This document shows, piece after piece, positions 1 through 5,885 of a stretch of 6,820 nt of DNA; the stretch's first letter is position 1; the number at the start of each line of letters is the position of its first letter. The DNA lies in NCBI GenBank assembly GCA_964401885.1, contig CAYOAC010000036.1, forward strand, positions 1 to 6,820, given 5' to 3'. Made by a program: the position numbers and the translations under genes. The DNA is from JAULZV01 sp964401885. GTDB taxonomy: Bacteria > Patescibacteriota > Minisyncoccia > Phycocordibacterales > JAACPR01. The notes beneath the pieces were generated by a model. That model worked only from the letters and a program-made list of their open reading frames with translations. It was not told the DNA's origin and ran no database searches.

Positions 1-1181
1 AAATGCTTCAACTTGCCGAACGTGATGGTTTGGAGGTTGTGGCAATGAAAAGAGAAAGTCACTCAGCCAAGGAAACAGGTCAAAGACCAGTATTCAATGA
101 GATCATAGAAGAACTTAAGATCGGTAAATACAATGGGATTATCACATGGGCAGCAGATAGAGTTTCAAGAAACGCAGGAGATCTTGGAAAAATTGTTGAT
201 CTCATGGATGCAGGAAAACTTCAAGATATTAGGACATTCAGTCAAACATTTTCAAACACACCAAACGATAAATTCATGTTGATGATTATGGGAGGTCAGG
301 CAAAGTTAGAAAATGACAACAGAGGTATTAATGTAAAACGAGGACTACGAACAAGAGTTGAGATGGGGTTATGGCCAGGAATTGCACCTGTTGGATATTT
401 GAATCAAAAACATATTGATAAAAAATGCCAAGTAATTATTGACACTGAAAGGGCTCATGTTGTTAAAAAAATGTTTGAGAAAATGGCAAATGATAAATGG
501 TCTGGAAGAAAAATATATCATTGGCTTAAATTTGAATTAAATTTCAAATCTGTTGGAAATCATAATCTGGCATTGAGTAATATATATCGAACACTGCAAA
601 ATCCTTTTTATTATGGTGTATTTGAATATCCCAAAAATAGCGGTAATTGGTATCAAGGAAAACATGAGCCTATTGTAGATAAAGATTTATTTACGAAAGT
701 ACAAGAGCAACTCAAAAGAGATAACATTGTTAGACAATCAAAAGAATTTGCATTCACTAAACTTATGACATGTGGATTATGTAGTTCTGGAATATCGGCA
801 GAAGAAAAATTTAAACAACTCAAAAATGGAACAGTGGTTAAATATATCTACTATGGATGTGGAAGATCAAAAGATAGAAATTGTAAAAATCCCTATTTGA
901 GAGAAGAAGAACTTACAGAACAATTCATTAAATTAATGGATAAAATAGATCTAAATCAAACTGGATTGCAAATTAAATTTGAAGAGGAAATAAAAAGATA
1001 TAACAAATTCAATAAAGGAGTTCTCGGAATAACCAATCAAGCATCAAAATATCAGTCGATCGATTTAAAAACTTATGCAAAGTATATATTGAGTGACGGA
1101 ACAAATGAAGAAAAAAGAGAATTGATGGGATGTTTTAAAACAAAAATAGAAGTAACCAAAAAAATAATATATATCCTATAA
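1..1181 (+). CDS. Serine recombinase (resolvase/invertase family, site-specific), 5' end cut by window edge
   Basis: This is a DNA strand-exchange enzyme of the serine recombinase family. The first visible ATG (base 3) is not the true start: the protein opens in the middle of the resolvase domain (..LAERDGLEVV..), so about 30 residues, including the catalytic serine, lie outside the window. Numbered from that ATG, the resolvase core covers about 1-115, with the family arginines at R28 (GQRP) and R53/R56 (ADRVSRN). A Recombinase DNA-binding domain covers about 128-238 (PVGYLN, LSNIYRTLQNPFYYG). A zinc ribbon lies at about 248-310 with C257/C260 and C286/C294 as ligands. A short tail ends in SDGTNEEKRELMGCFKTKI. 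The long coiled coil of large phage integrases is absent or very short. The stop (TAA, 1179-1181) is one base from the stop of the convergent gene. I am sure of the family. Whether it is an integrase, a transposon enzyme or an invertase cannot be told here. Confidence 0.93.
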   Translation, partial: MLQLAERDGLEVVAMKRESHSAKETGQRPVFNEIIEELKIGKYNGIITWAADRVSRNAGDLGKIVDLMDAGKLQDIRTFSQTFSNTPNDKFMLMIMGGQAKLENDNRGINVKRGLRTRVEMGLWPGIAPVGYLNQKHIDKKCQVIIDTERAHVVKKMFEKMANDKWSGRKIYHWLKFELNFKSVGNHNLALSNIYRTLQNPFYYGVFEYPKNSGNWYQGKHEPIVDKDLFTKVQEQLKRDNIVRQSKEFAFTKLMTCGLCSSGISAEEKFKQLKNGTVVKYIYYGCGRSKDRNCKNPYLREEELTEQFIKLMDKIDLNQTGLQIKFEEEIKRYNKFNKGVLGITNQASKYQSIDLKTYAKYILSDGTNEEKRELMGCFKTKIEVTKKIIYIL

Positions 1182-1182
1182 A

Positions 1183-2733
1183 TTAAAGAATTGTAGAATA
1201 AGAGATTTTTAATTCCACATTCTTTTCTTGCGATATTTTCTGAAGTTCATTTAATTTTAATTCAAAAATAAGAGATTTTGTATCTTTAGCGTCAGACAGC
1301 TCTCTTTGTGTTTTAAATATTAATAATAATTCCATTTCTTTAACGGGATAACTTGTTCCGTCACTTCTTACATAACAATGCCCTTCAATATTACTTAACG
1401 TTGCATAAGCTTGATCAAAAGCATAACTAAAATCATGTGGCTCCCCTATTTTAACTACAATAATTTTTTCAGTTAATGAATCGTAAAGATCACCGACTTC
1501 AATTGAATACTTTTTATTTGCTACGTTTAGATAATCTAAGTTACGATCAAGAACTAAAAACCCTAATTCTTCTTTAATTTTTTCAATAACAAATTTTTCT
1601 CGATAACAAACAGTATTTTCTGAAAGAATTGCCCACTCTTTAGATTCTGCTTCAGAGAAGGACATTTGAAATTTTGATACAGATATCTGATCTAGTGCAG
1701 TATGTAAAATATCCATAAAACTCTGATTGAACAAGAACCATTTACCTCTAAATAAAAATGTTCTACTTGCATCATCATAATACTCAATCATACGTGTGAG
1801 CTGAAGTGTATATTTTGATTCTTCTCCCAACATTACTTGCACACGCATTAATGGAATAGCTTCTTCAAGATTGATATTTTTTAATCTTGCAAATTCAGCA
1901 ATATTACTTAGGTTTAAATCAGAAAAATTTTCTGAATATACATCCTTAAATTTTAGACGAACATGTGTTTGTTGAGAAAATACAAAATCTACTCCATAAA
2001 GTTCATAATCAAGAAAATTAACAGCAGGGTCTAAATCACTTATTTTCTTAGCAAGTGTAGAGAATAACACAGAAGATGTCATGGGATCCACTTCTTTCAT
2101 TAGTGGTAGTTTAAAATTTCTACTACTTTTTAATGCTACATCAATATCAGATAGTAAATCCCCCATTTTATCTGGTTCTAGATCAATACTATTAAACTGA
2201 ACACTCGTTCCAAAATGGATATATGAATTACCCCATTTTTCTTTATCAACAACCTTTAATTTTAAATACTCAGCAGATTCAGAACTCCCAAAAATAAGAT
2301 TTGTTTCAGAATTATAACTTACTAAAGATTTACTAGTTCTACCTCCAAAAGCTTTCAAACTTTTCATTTTTGTTTGATTTTTATCAGCTATCCTTTCAGC
2401 TAACTCAAGTCCAAAATTTAAATCGACATAGTCCTGTATGTAAAAATGTGTTTTACCTAAAGGAATTACATATCCAAAATCACTATTATTCTTCTTCGCA
2501 ATAATTATCGCAGAGTGAGATTTATTACCCTTATCTAAATGATCTGGAAAATACAATTTATATTGTTTTAACCACCAAATATCAGTAATCGGCGCTTCAG
2601 AAAAATAAGCAGAAATTGAATAGCCGTTAGAAGAGAAAGACTCTGACAAAATATAATGTCTATCATCTACGATGTGGGATTTGAGGGAATCAACTAAACC
2701 TTCTTTAATTTTATAAATATTGTACCTTGCCAT
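1183..2733 (-). CDS. TIGR04141 / DUF6119 family protein (sporadically distributed, function unknown)
   Basis: A 516-residue soluble protein with no signal peptide or membrane segment, about the usual size of the TIGR04141 family (roughly 500-550). Recognisable family landmarks, recalled and not searched, are: an N-terminal strand with a KEG motif (MARYNIYKIKEG, 1-12); WWLKQYKLYF at 53-62; FGLELAERI at 107-115, where the family usually has FGLxxALN; RGKWFLFN at 329-336; and the C-terminal stretch LDR (395-397), IEVGDLYD (411-418), IIVVKIG (424-430). The spaced acidic residues and lysine there (D396, E412, D415, K428) could form an active site, but that is speculation. The family is scattered among bacteria in a pattern that suggests horizontal transfer, and no biochemical role is known to me. 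Here the gene sits between a serine recombinase (convergent, 1-base gap) and a tRNA gene, which fits an accessory or defence cargo gene. ATG start; no clear Shine-Dalgarno. Confidence 0.75.
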   Translation of the reverse strand: MARYNIYKIKEGLVDSLKSHIVDDRHYILSESFSSNGYSISAYFSEAPITDIWWLKQYKLYFPDHLDKGNKSHSAIIIAKKNNSDFGYVIPLGKTHFYIQDYVDLNFGLELAERIADKNQTKMKSLKAFGGRTSKSLVSYNSETNLIFGSSESAEYLKLKVVDKEKWGNSYIHFGTSVQFNSIDLEPDKMGDLLSDIDVALKSSRNFKLPLMKEVDPMTSSVLFSTLAKKISDLDPAVNFLDYELYGVDFVFSQQTHVRLKFKDVYSENFSDLNLSNIAEFARLKNINLEEAIPLMRVQVMLGEESKYTLQLTRMIEYYDDASRTFLFRGKWFLFNQSFMDILHTALDQISVSKFQMSFSEAESKEWAILSENTVCYREKFVIEKIKEELGFLVLDRNLDYLNVANKKYSIEVGDLYDSLTEKIIVVKIGEPHDFSYAFDQAYATLSNIEGHCYVRSDGTSYPVKEMELLLIFKTQRELSDAKDTKSLIFELKLNELQKISQEKNVELKISYSTIL

Positions 2734-2853
2734 ATTAATTCAAGATCCCGTGTCCAAATTGGAACAGTAGACCTTCTATAATGCAAACATTACTCCTTTT
2801 ATTAACAAAGTAAATAACAACCCTATGGGTCTTCCGATACTAAATATCAAGTG
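2734..2853 (-). other. Spacer between tRNA-Ser 3' end and TIGR04141 gene, with a strong Shine-Dalgarno and a 4-codon leader ORF
   Basis: This 120-base stretch should hold the promoter of the TIGR04141 gene, but I see no convincing -35/-10 pair. On the - strand it contains AAAAGGAG followed after two bases by an ATG (2788-2790) that opens MFAL and then TAG (stop at 2776-2778). This is the only textbook Shine-Dalgarno/ATG pair noticed in the window. The frame is the same as that of the TIGR04141 gene but is closed twice (TAG, then TGA at 2740-2742). A short inverted repeat TCCAA-A-TTGGA lies at 2753-2763. The stretch also contains ACCCTATGGGT, too short to be a terminator. No intrinsic terminator is visible after the tRNA. 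Confidence 0.3.
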
Positions 2854-2940
2854 CGGAGAGTAAGGGATTCGAACCCTTGATGAGGTTTCCCCCATACCAC
2901 CTTTCCAAGGTGGCGCACTCGGCCGCTATGCGAACTCTCC
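2854..2940 (-). tRNA. tRNA-Ser (anticodon GGA)
   Basis: A complete class II tRNA can be folded on the - strand. The 7-bp acceptor stem pairs GGAGAGT (2934-2940) with ACTCTCC (2855-2861), with discriminator G at 2854. The D arm contains AGCGGCCGAG. The anticodon stem CCACC/GGTGG encloses loop TTGGAAA with anticodon GGA. A long variable arm pairs ATGGGG with CCTCAT over a GAAA loop, which is diagnostic for serine. The T arm is AAGGG-TTCGAAT-CCCTT. The terminal CCA is not encoded (the bases after the discriminator read CAC), so it must be added by the CCA-adding enzyme. The tRNA reads UCC and UCU serine codons. It lies directly downstream of the DUF1653 frame, and its 3' end faces the accessory genes. 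Confidence 0.97.
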
Positions 2941-2946
2941 GTGCAA

Positions 2947-2952
2947 AGTATA
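2947..2952 (-). promoter_or_regulatory. Probable -10 box of the tRNA-Ser promoter
   Basis: TATACT on the - strand ends six bases before the first base of the tRNA, so transcription should start at or next to tRNA nucleotide 1. A -35-like TTTACA lies upstream, but at a short 15-base spacing, so the -35 is uncertain. The box sits just past the TAA of the DUF1653 frame; the -35 region lies in the last codons of that frame. Confidence 0.45.
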
Positions 2953-2954
2953 GT

Positions 2955-3170
2955 TTAACCTATTTTTGTAAATCTTTGAACTTGTGTTCCATCTTCCAAC
3001 GTTTTAATATCGAGAAATAAATTTATTGGTCTGACCCAAATCTACCCTTCTCCGTAAAGTGCTTTATATACAATTAAATCTTCCAAAGTTTCTGAATGTT
3101 TTGCAAAGCCAATAACTTCATATTCATTAACTTTAAAATGTTTATATCTACCCAATTCTATTTTTTGCAT
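2955..3170 (-). pseudogene. DUF1653 family small protein, interrupted by an in-frame TAG at codon 43
   Basis: From the ATG at 3168-3170 the frame encodes MQKIELGRYKHFKVNEYEVI, then ..GFAKHSETLEDLIVYKALYGEG. This matches the DUF1653 family pattern (GRYRHYKGNEYEVxGxARHSETLExLVVYxALYGE). A TAG follows at 3042-3044. Beyond it the same frame continues with IWVRPINLFLDIKTLEDG..QVQRFTKIG and ends at TAA (2955-2957). WVRPxxxF is the conserved second half of the family, so the gene would be about 71 codons, the normal length, were it not for the TAG. One base change from a codon such as AAG would explain it. DUF1653 proteins are small cytoplasmic proteins of unknown function. The start lies inside the end of the upstream small membrane gene (23-base overlap), so it looks translationally coupled. 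It could be a fresh pseudogene, a sequencing error, or a suppressed stop. Confidence 0.85.
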
Positions 3171-3405
3171 TTTTATTTATTATTAAAATTATAATTATTA
3201 AAATTGCATTTAAGATAAATAAAGTTATCAAAGTAAGTAAAAAATAAATGTCATATTTTATAAAACAAAATGCTGAATTTTTTGGATTTTGAATACATGG
3301 TAAAAAATAATTTATTGTTCTACCAAGAAACCCGGTAACAAATTCGATGCTGAAAAATAAAGTAATTACTATTTGAGAAATTATTAAATTTTTAATTTTT
3401 AACAT
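3148..3405 (-). CDS. Small two-helix membrane protein, downstream copy of a tandem pair
   Basis: An 85-residue protein of no family I recognise. The N-terminus is lysine-bearing (MLKIKN), followed by a hydrophobic helix at about 7-28, a loop with the motif INYFLPC (31-37) and a second cysteine (C47), a second helix at about 53-76, and a basic tail (NKNAKNR). By the positive-inside rule both ends are cytoplasmic and the loop with its two cysteines is outside, so a loop disulfide is possible. It is a diverged duplicate of the gene just upstream (first 18 residues identical, INYFLPC shared, similar tail). Its start overlaps that gene's end by 14 bases, and its stop (TAG, 3148-3150) overlaps the DUF1653 start by 23 bases. 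No Shine-Dalgarno; the start context is AAATAAAAATG. It is real rather than chance because both copies conserve protein features. Confidence 0.75.
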   Translation of the reverse strand: MLKIKNLIISQIVITLFFSIEFVTGFLGRTINYFLPCIQNPKNSAFCFIKYDIYFLLTLITLFILNAILIIIILIINKNAKNRIG

Positions 3406-3417
3406 TTTTATTTTTTA
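3353..3417. repeat. 65-bp exact direct repeat, copy 1 (tandem duplication, 250-bp offset)
   Basis: Bases 3353-3417 are identical to 3603-3667. Looser similarity at the same 250-base offset extends over 3291-3350 versus 3541-3600. The block covers the first 18 codons of each small membrane gene plus the 12 bases before its ATG. It shows that the pair arose by tandem duplication and that the 5' part is recent or kept homogeneous. Confidence 0.95.
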
Positions 3418-3655
3418 TTAAACTTATAATTAGTAAAATCATATTAATTATAAATAAAACCGTTGTTACGAGTACCAAATAAATATCGTATATCCAATAA
3501 CATGTTATTGCACTAAAAAAAATTGAACTACTAGCAATAGGTGTACACGGTAAAAAATAATTTATCGTTATACCAAAAAAATCAGTTGTATATCCAATGA
3601 TAAAAAATAAAGTAATTACTATTTGAGAAATTATTAAATTTTTAATTTTTAACAT
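3392..3655 (-). CDS. Small two-helix membrane protein, upstream copy of a tandem pair
   Basis: An 87-residue paralogue of the following gene. Helix 1 lies at about 7-28, then INYFLPC (31-37), a loop with a second cysteine (C52), helix 2 at about 57-80, and a basic end (KNKNVKN). Topology is predicted as a hairpin with both termini in the cytoplasm. The ATG lies two bases after the htpX stop, so it is almost certainly cotranscribed and coupled to htpX. No known family is recognised. Its position suggests a small accessory membrane protein of the LemA/HtpX system, but this is context only. Start context AAATAAAAATG, with no Shine-Dalgarno. Confidence 0.75.
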   Translation of the reverse strand: MLKIKNLIISQIVITLFFIIGYTTDFFGITINYFLPCTPIASSSIFFSAITCYWIYDIYLVLVTTVLFIINMILLIISLIKNKNVKN

Positions 3656-3667
3656 TTTTATTTTTTA
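3603..3667. repeat. 65-bp exact direct repeat, copy 2
   Basis: Second copy of the 3353-3417 block. Here the part before the ATG is the end of htpX (last lysine codons and stop). In the other copy the same bases code the KNKN tail of the upstream small membrane protein, so the same DNA is read in different frames. Confidence 0.95.
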
Positions 3668-4554
3668 CCCAATAAAGCTTCGACTCTTTCTTCTACTGGA
3701 GGATGTGTCATAAATAATTTATGCAAGAAACTTGTTTTCTTTTTTTCTTCAACATCATCAAAAGGATCTGAGATATATAAGTGTGCAGTCGCATGATTGG
3801 CTTTTTGCATTGGAATATCTGATGCTGAAATTTTTTGCAATGCAGAAGCTAAACCTTCTGGGTATCTTGTCATAAGAGCTCCTGTTGCATCAGCAAGGAA
3901 TTCTCTTTTTCGAGAAATGGCAAGTTGAATAATAGAAGCAACTACCGGAGATAAAACCATTAATACAATTCCTATAATTAACATAAATCCACCACCTTTA
4001 TCTCTATCTCCCCGTCCAAACATAGTTGATCGAAGAAAAAAATCAGAAACGATAGTAATTAGCCCGACAAGAACAACAACAACTGATTGAAGAAGAATGT
4101 CTCTATTTTGAATATGTGCTAGTTCGTGAGCAATAACACCTTCTAGTTCTGCTTTATTTAGAATTTGAAGAAGACCCATAGTAACAGCAATCGCACTATG
4201 GTTTTGATCTCTACCAGTAGCAAAGGCATTCGGCGCACCTTCAGAAATAACATAAACTTTGGGCATTGGAAGACCCGAAGTCATAGATAGATTTTCTACT
4301 ATTGTATAAAGATTAAAAAAATCTTCACGACTAGCCTCTACGGCACCAGACATTTTGAGAACGATTTTGTCACTAAACCAATAACTCGTAAAATTCATAA
4401 TCAAACTAAAGATTATGAAAATATATAAGATATTAGAAGATCCATAATATACACTCAAAAACCAACCGATAAAAATAACAAATACGAGAAAAGATGTCAT
4501 TAATATCCATGTTTTCCAAACATTTGAAGATTGTGTTGAGTATAAACTCGACAT
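3658..4554 (-). CDS. htpX: HtpX-type membrane zinc metalloprotease (peptidase family M48B)
   Basis: A membrane-embedded protease that cleaves damaged or misfolded membrane proteins on the cytoplasmic side. The 298 residues match the usual 280-300 of HtpX. Two N-terminal helices lie at about 15-36 and 41-60. The conserved GLPMPKVYVI (95-104) and PNAFATGR (108-115) precede the zinc motif HELAH (143-147), with H143 and H147 as ligands and E144 catalytic. Two more helices follow at about 152-173 and 189-213. The third ligand is E218 in REFLADA (217-223). The C-terminus has the family THPPVEERV (283-291). All key residues are present, so the enzyme should be active. The gene follows lemA by 12 bases, a pairing seen in many bacteria, and precedes the small membrane genes by 2 bases. 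No Shine-Dalgarno is seen before the ATG. Expression probably comes from the lemA promoter. Confidence 0.96.
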   Translation of the reverse strand: MSSLYSTQSSNVWKTWILMTSFLVFVIFIGWFLSVYYGSSNILYIFIIFSLIMNFTSYWFSDKIVLKMSGAVEASREDFFNLYTIVENLSMTSGLPMPKVYVISEGAPNAFATGRDQNHSAIAVTMGLLQILNKAELEGVIAHELAHIQNRDILLQSVVVVLVGLITIVSDFFLRSTMFGRGDRDKGGGFMLIIGIVLMVLSPVVASIIQLAISRKREFLADATGALMTRYPEGLASALQKISASDIPMQKANHATAHLYISDPFDDVEEKKKTSFLHKLFMTHPPVEERVEALLGKK

Positions 4555-4566
4555 ATTAATATTAGA

Positions 4567-5127
4567 TTAGAAATTAACTTTAACAGGTTCTTGTGCTGCT
4601 TGTTGTCCTTCTGGTAACACGAAGAATTCATTAGCTTTAAATCCAAACATACCTGCAAGAATGTTACTTGGGAAAGTTTGTGTTGCAACAGTAAAATCTC
4701 TAACATTAGCGTTGTAGAATCTTCTTGCAGCAAGAATTTTGTTTTCAGTGTCTGAAAGCTCTCTTTGTAATTCCAAGAAATTTTGATTTGCTTTTAAATC
4801 AGGATAACTTTCTGAAACAGCAAAAAGACTTTTTAGAGTTCCAGATAGAGTATCTTGTGCAGTAGCTTCGTCTTTTAATCCACCAGCGTTCATAGCTTGT
4901 GTTCTAGCTTCTGTAACTTTTTGAAGAGTAGATTGTTCAAAGTTTGCATAACCCTTAACTGTTTCAATAAGGTTTGGGATCAAATCATATCTTCTTTTAA
5001 ATTGAACTTCAATATCAGAAGCGGCTTCATTTACTCGTGTTCTAAAAACAACTAATCTATTATACATTGCGATTATAGCAATGATTACAACAACCAAAAT
5101 AATTCCAATGATTAATAACAGTGACAT
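4567..5127 (-). CDS. lemA: LemA family membrane protein
   Basis: A 186-residue protein with one N-terminal membrane helix (about 3-21) and a helical-bundle domain. Family marks are YNRLVVFRTRVNEA (22-35), the charged RRYDLIPNLIETVKGYA (45-61), the central SESYPDLKANQNFLELQREL (105-124), and RFYNANVRDFT..TFPSN (136-155). The length is typical. LemA's molecular role is not settled. It commonly sits next to htpX and is thought to act with it in membrane quality control, perhaps as adaptor or partner; here it heads the htpX operon. The short tail is rich in Q/A and ends in VKVNF. It starts at ATG 5125-5127 about 23 bases after the predicted transcription start, with no good ribosome binding site. 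Confidence 0.95.
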   Translation of the reverse strand: MSLLLIIGIILVVVIIAIIAMYNRLVVFRTRVNEAASDIEVQFKRRYDLIPNLIETVKGYANFEQSTLQKVTEARTQAMNAGGLKDEATAQDTLSGTLKSLFAVSESYPDLKANQNFLELQRELSDTENKILAARRFYNANVRDFTVATQTFPSNILAGMFGFKANEFFVLPEGQQAAQEPVKVNF

Positions 5128-5144
5128 ATTTCTATATATTATTG

Positions 5145-5172
5145 AATAATGTGTAAATTATAACATATTATT
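5145..5172 (-). promoter_or_regulatory. lemA-htpX operon promoter: extended -10 inside an inverted repeat
   Basis: On the - strand TGTTATAAT gives an extended -10 (TATAAT at 5157-5162). A weak -35, TTTACC, lies 16 bases upstream, inside the last codons of the GerMN gene. The -10 is framed by a dyad: AATAATATGT and ACACATTATT (5163-5172 and 5145-5154), complementary at 9 of 10 positions with an 8-base centre. This placement would suit a repressor operator. It lacks the GC-rich stem and T-run of a terminator. Confidence 0.6.
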
Positions 5173-5854
5173 TGGAAGGGTAAATTTGATTATTATCTTG
5201 ATAGATTTTTACTTCTTTAACTGATGAGAACTTTTTTGCAGTTTCTCCAATTTGTGCCAAGGCAAGATCAGCATCACACCATCCGTTATGTTCCCCACCA
5301 AAGTTTCCATTTAAATAAATTTGAGCAACACCATTTTCAATCATTACTTTTTCGAGGGTAAGATTAGGATGATAAGAAGGAATAATGTTACCCGGAGTAA
5401 AATCTGTAAGAATTTTGCCTTCAAACATTGCCTTTAGAGAATTTGTTAGAACAGCAGGACCTACAACTCTATGAGTCACAAAAGTAACATCTCCACAATT
5501 AAAATCTGATGGTTTGTTATGATTTTTATTTTCATTCTTTACGACAGCAACTTGAACTTCTTCGGTACTATTAACATATAGTGTTGCATTTTTTATATCA
5601 TTTTTATATTCACCATTTAAAACATTTTCTTTTGTAAATATTTGATCAGTTGCTTTTTTAAAAAAATCTTCATCTTGAATATTTACTTTTTCTTCTTGAT
5701 CAGTTGATTTAAATAATGACAAAGGCCATATTTTAGAGTTTTTATCTTTAAAAGTAATTAAAAGAACAGAAACAACAATAAGTAAAACAAGGACAGTTAT
5801 AATAATCCAACCCTTTCTAGTAATTTGACCTATCAATTCTTTAATTTTTTTCAT
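5168..5854 (-). CDS. Membrane-anchored GerMN-domain protein
   Basis: A 228-residue protein counted from ATG 5852-5854. A GTG six codons upstream is also in frame, but MKKIKELIGQ is the more natural start. A basic N-terminus leads into one membrane helix (about 15-35) with no lipobox cysteine. A charged linker (about 40-88) follows, then an outward-facing GerMN domain at about 89-222. The C-terminal part (VAQIYLNGNF..CDADLALAQIGETAKKFSSVKEVKIYQDN) carries the GerMN signature of a strand, an ALAQI helix and a KEVKIYQD strand. C120 and C193 could form a disulfide. GerMN domains occur in the germination protein GerM and in many envelope proteins of non-sporulating bacteria; they probably bind wall material or partner proteins. 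Its exact role here is unknown. lemA follows after 40 bases on the same strand. It is divergent from the 82-residue gene, and TATAAT (5861-5866) sits 6 bases before the ATG, suggesting a leaderless message. Confidence 0.8.
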   Translation of the reverse strand: MKKIKELIGQITRKGWIIITVLVLLIVVSVLLITFKDKNSKIWPLSLFKSTDQEEKVNIQDEDFFKKATDQIFTKENVLNGEYKNDIKNATLYVNSTEEVQVAVVKNENKNHNKPSDFNCGDVTFVTHRVVGPAVLTNSLKAMFEGKILTDFTPGNIIPSYHPNLTLEKVMIENGVAQIYLNGNFGGEHNGWCDADLALAQIGETAKKFSSVKEVKIYQDNNQIYPSK

Positions 5855-5885
5855 ATGTGAATTATATTGCACTTTTTATATAGAA
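5855..5885. promoter_or_regulatory. Compact divergent promoter region (31 bp)
   Basis: Only 31 bases separate the ATGs of the GerMN gene (-) and the 82-residue gene (+). On the - strand TATAAT lies at 5861-5866. On the + strand the overlapping TATATT (5863-5868) could serve as a -10, giving a leader of about 10 bases. The bases 5857-5872 form an imperfect palindrome (GTGAATTATATTGCAC, 12 of 16 positions symmetric). -35 boxes are weak: TTGCAT on the - strand at 19-base spacing is the best. Confidence 0.4.

Noticed and set aside
2821..2853. Terminator or attachment site just after the tRNA (ACCCTATGGGT, GATA..TATC)
   Set aside because: The stems are only 4 bp, with no T-run, and no second copy of a candidate attachment sequence was seen in the window.
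3042..3044. TAG reassigned to an amino acid in this genome
   Set aside because: TAG is used as a plausible normal stop at 3148-3150, and no other gene in the window contains an internal TAG; one case is better explained by mutation or error.
3353..3667. CRISPR-like or IS-like repeat
   Set aside because: There are only two copies at a 250-base offset, both inside paralogous coding genes and without terminal inverted repeats; it is a gene duplication.
4500..4733. A 77-codon - strand open frame spanning the lemA/htpX junction
   Set aside because: It lies in another frame over two well-supported genes, has no family likeness and no plausible start signal; it is a shadow ORF.
5855..5872. GTG at 5870-5872 as the start of the GerMN gene
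   Set aside because: It would add six residues with no support, and its start would overlap the -10 box. The ATG at 5852-5854 gives a normal basic N-terminus before the membrane helix.
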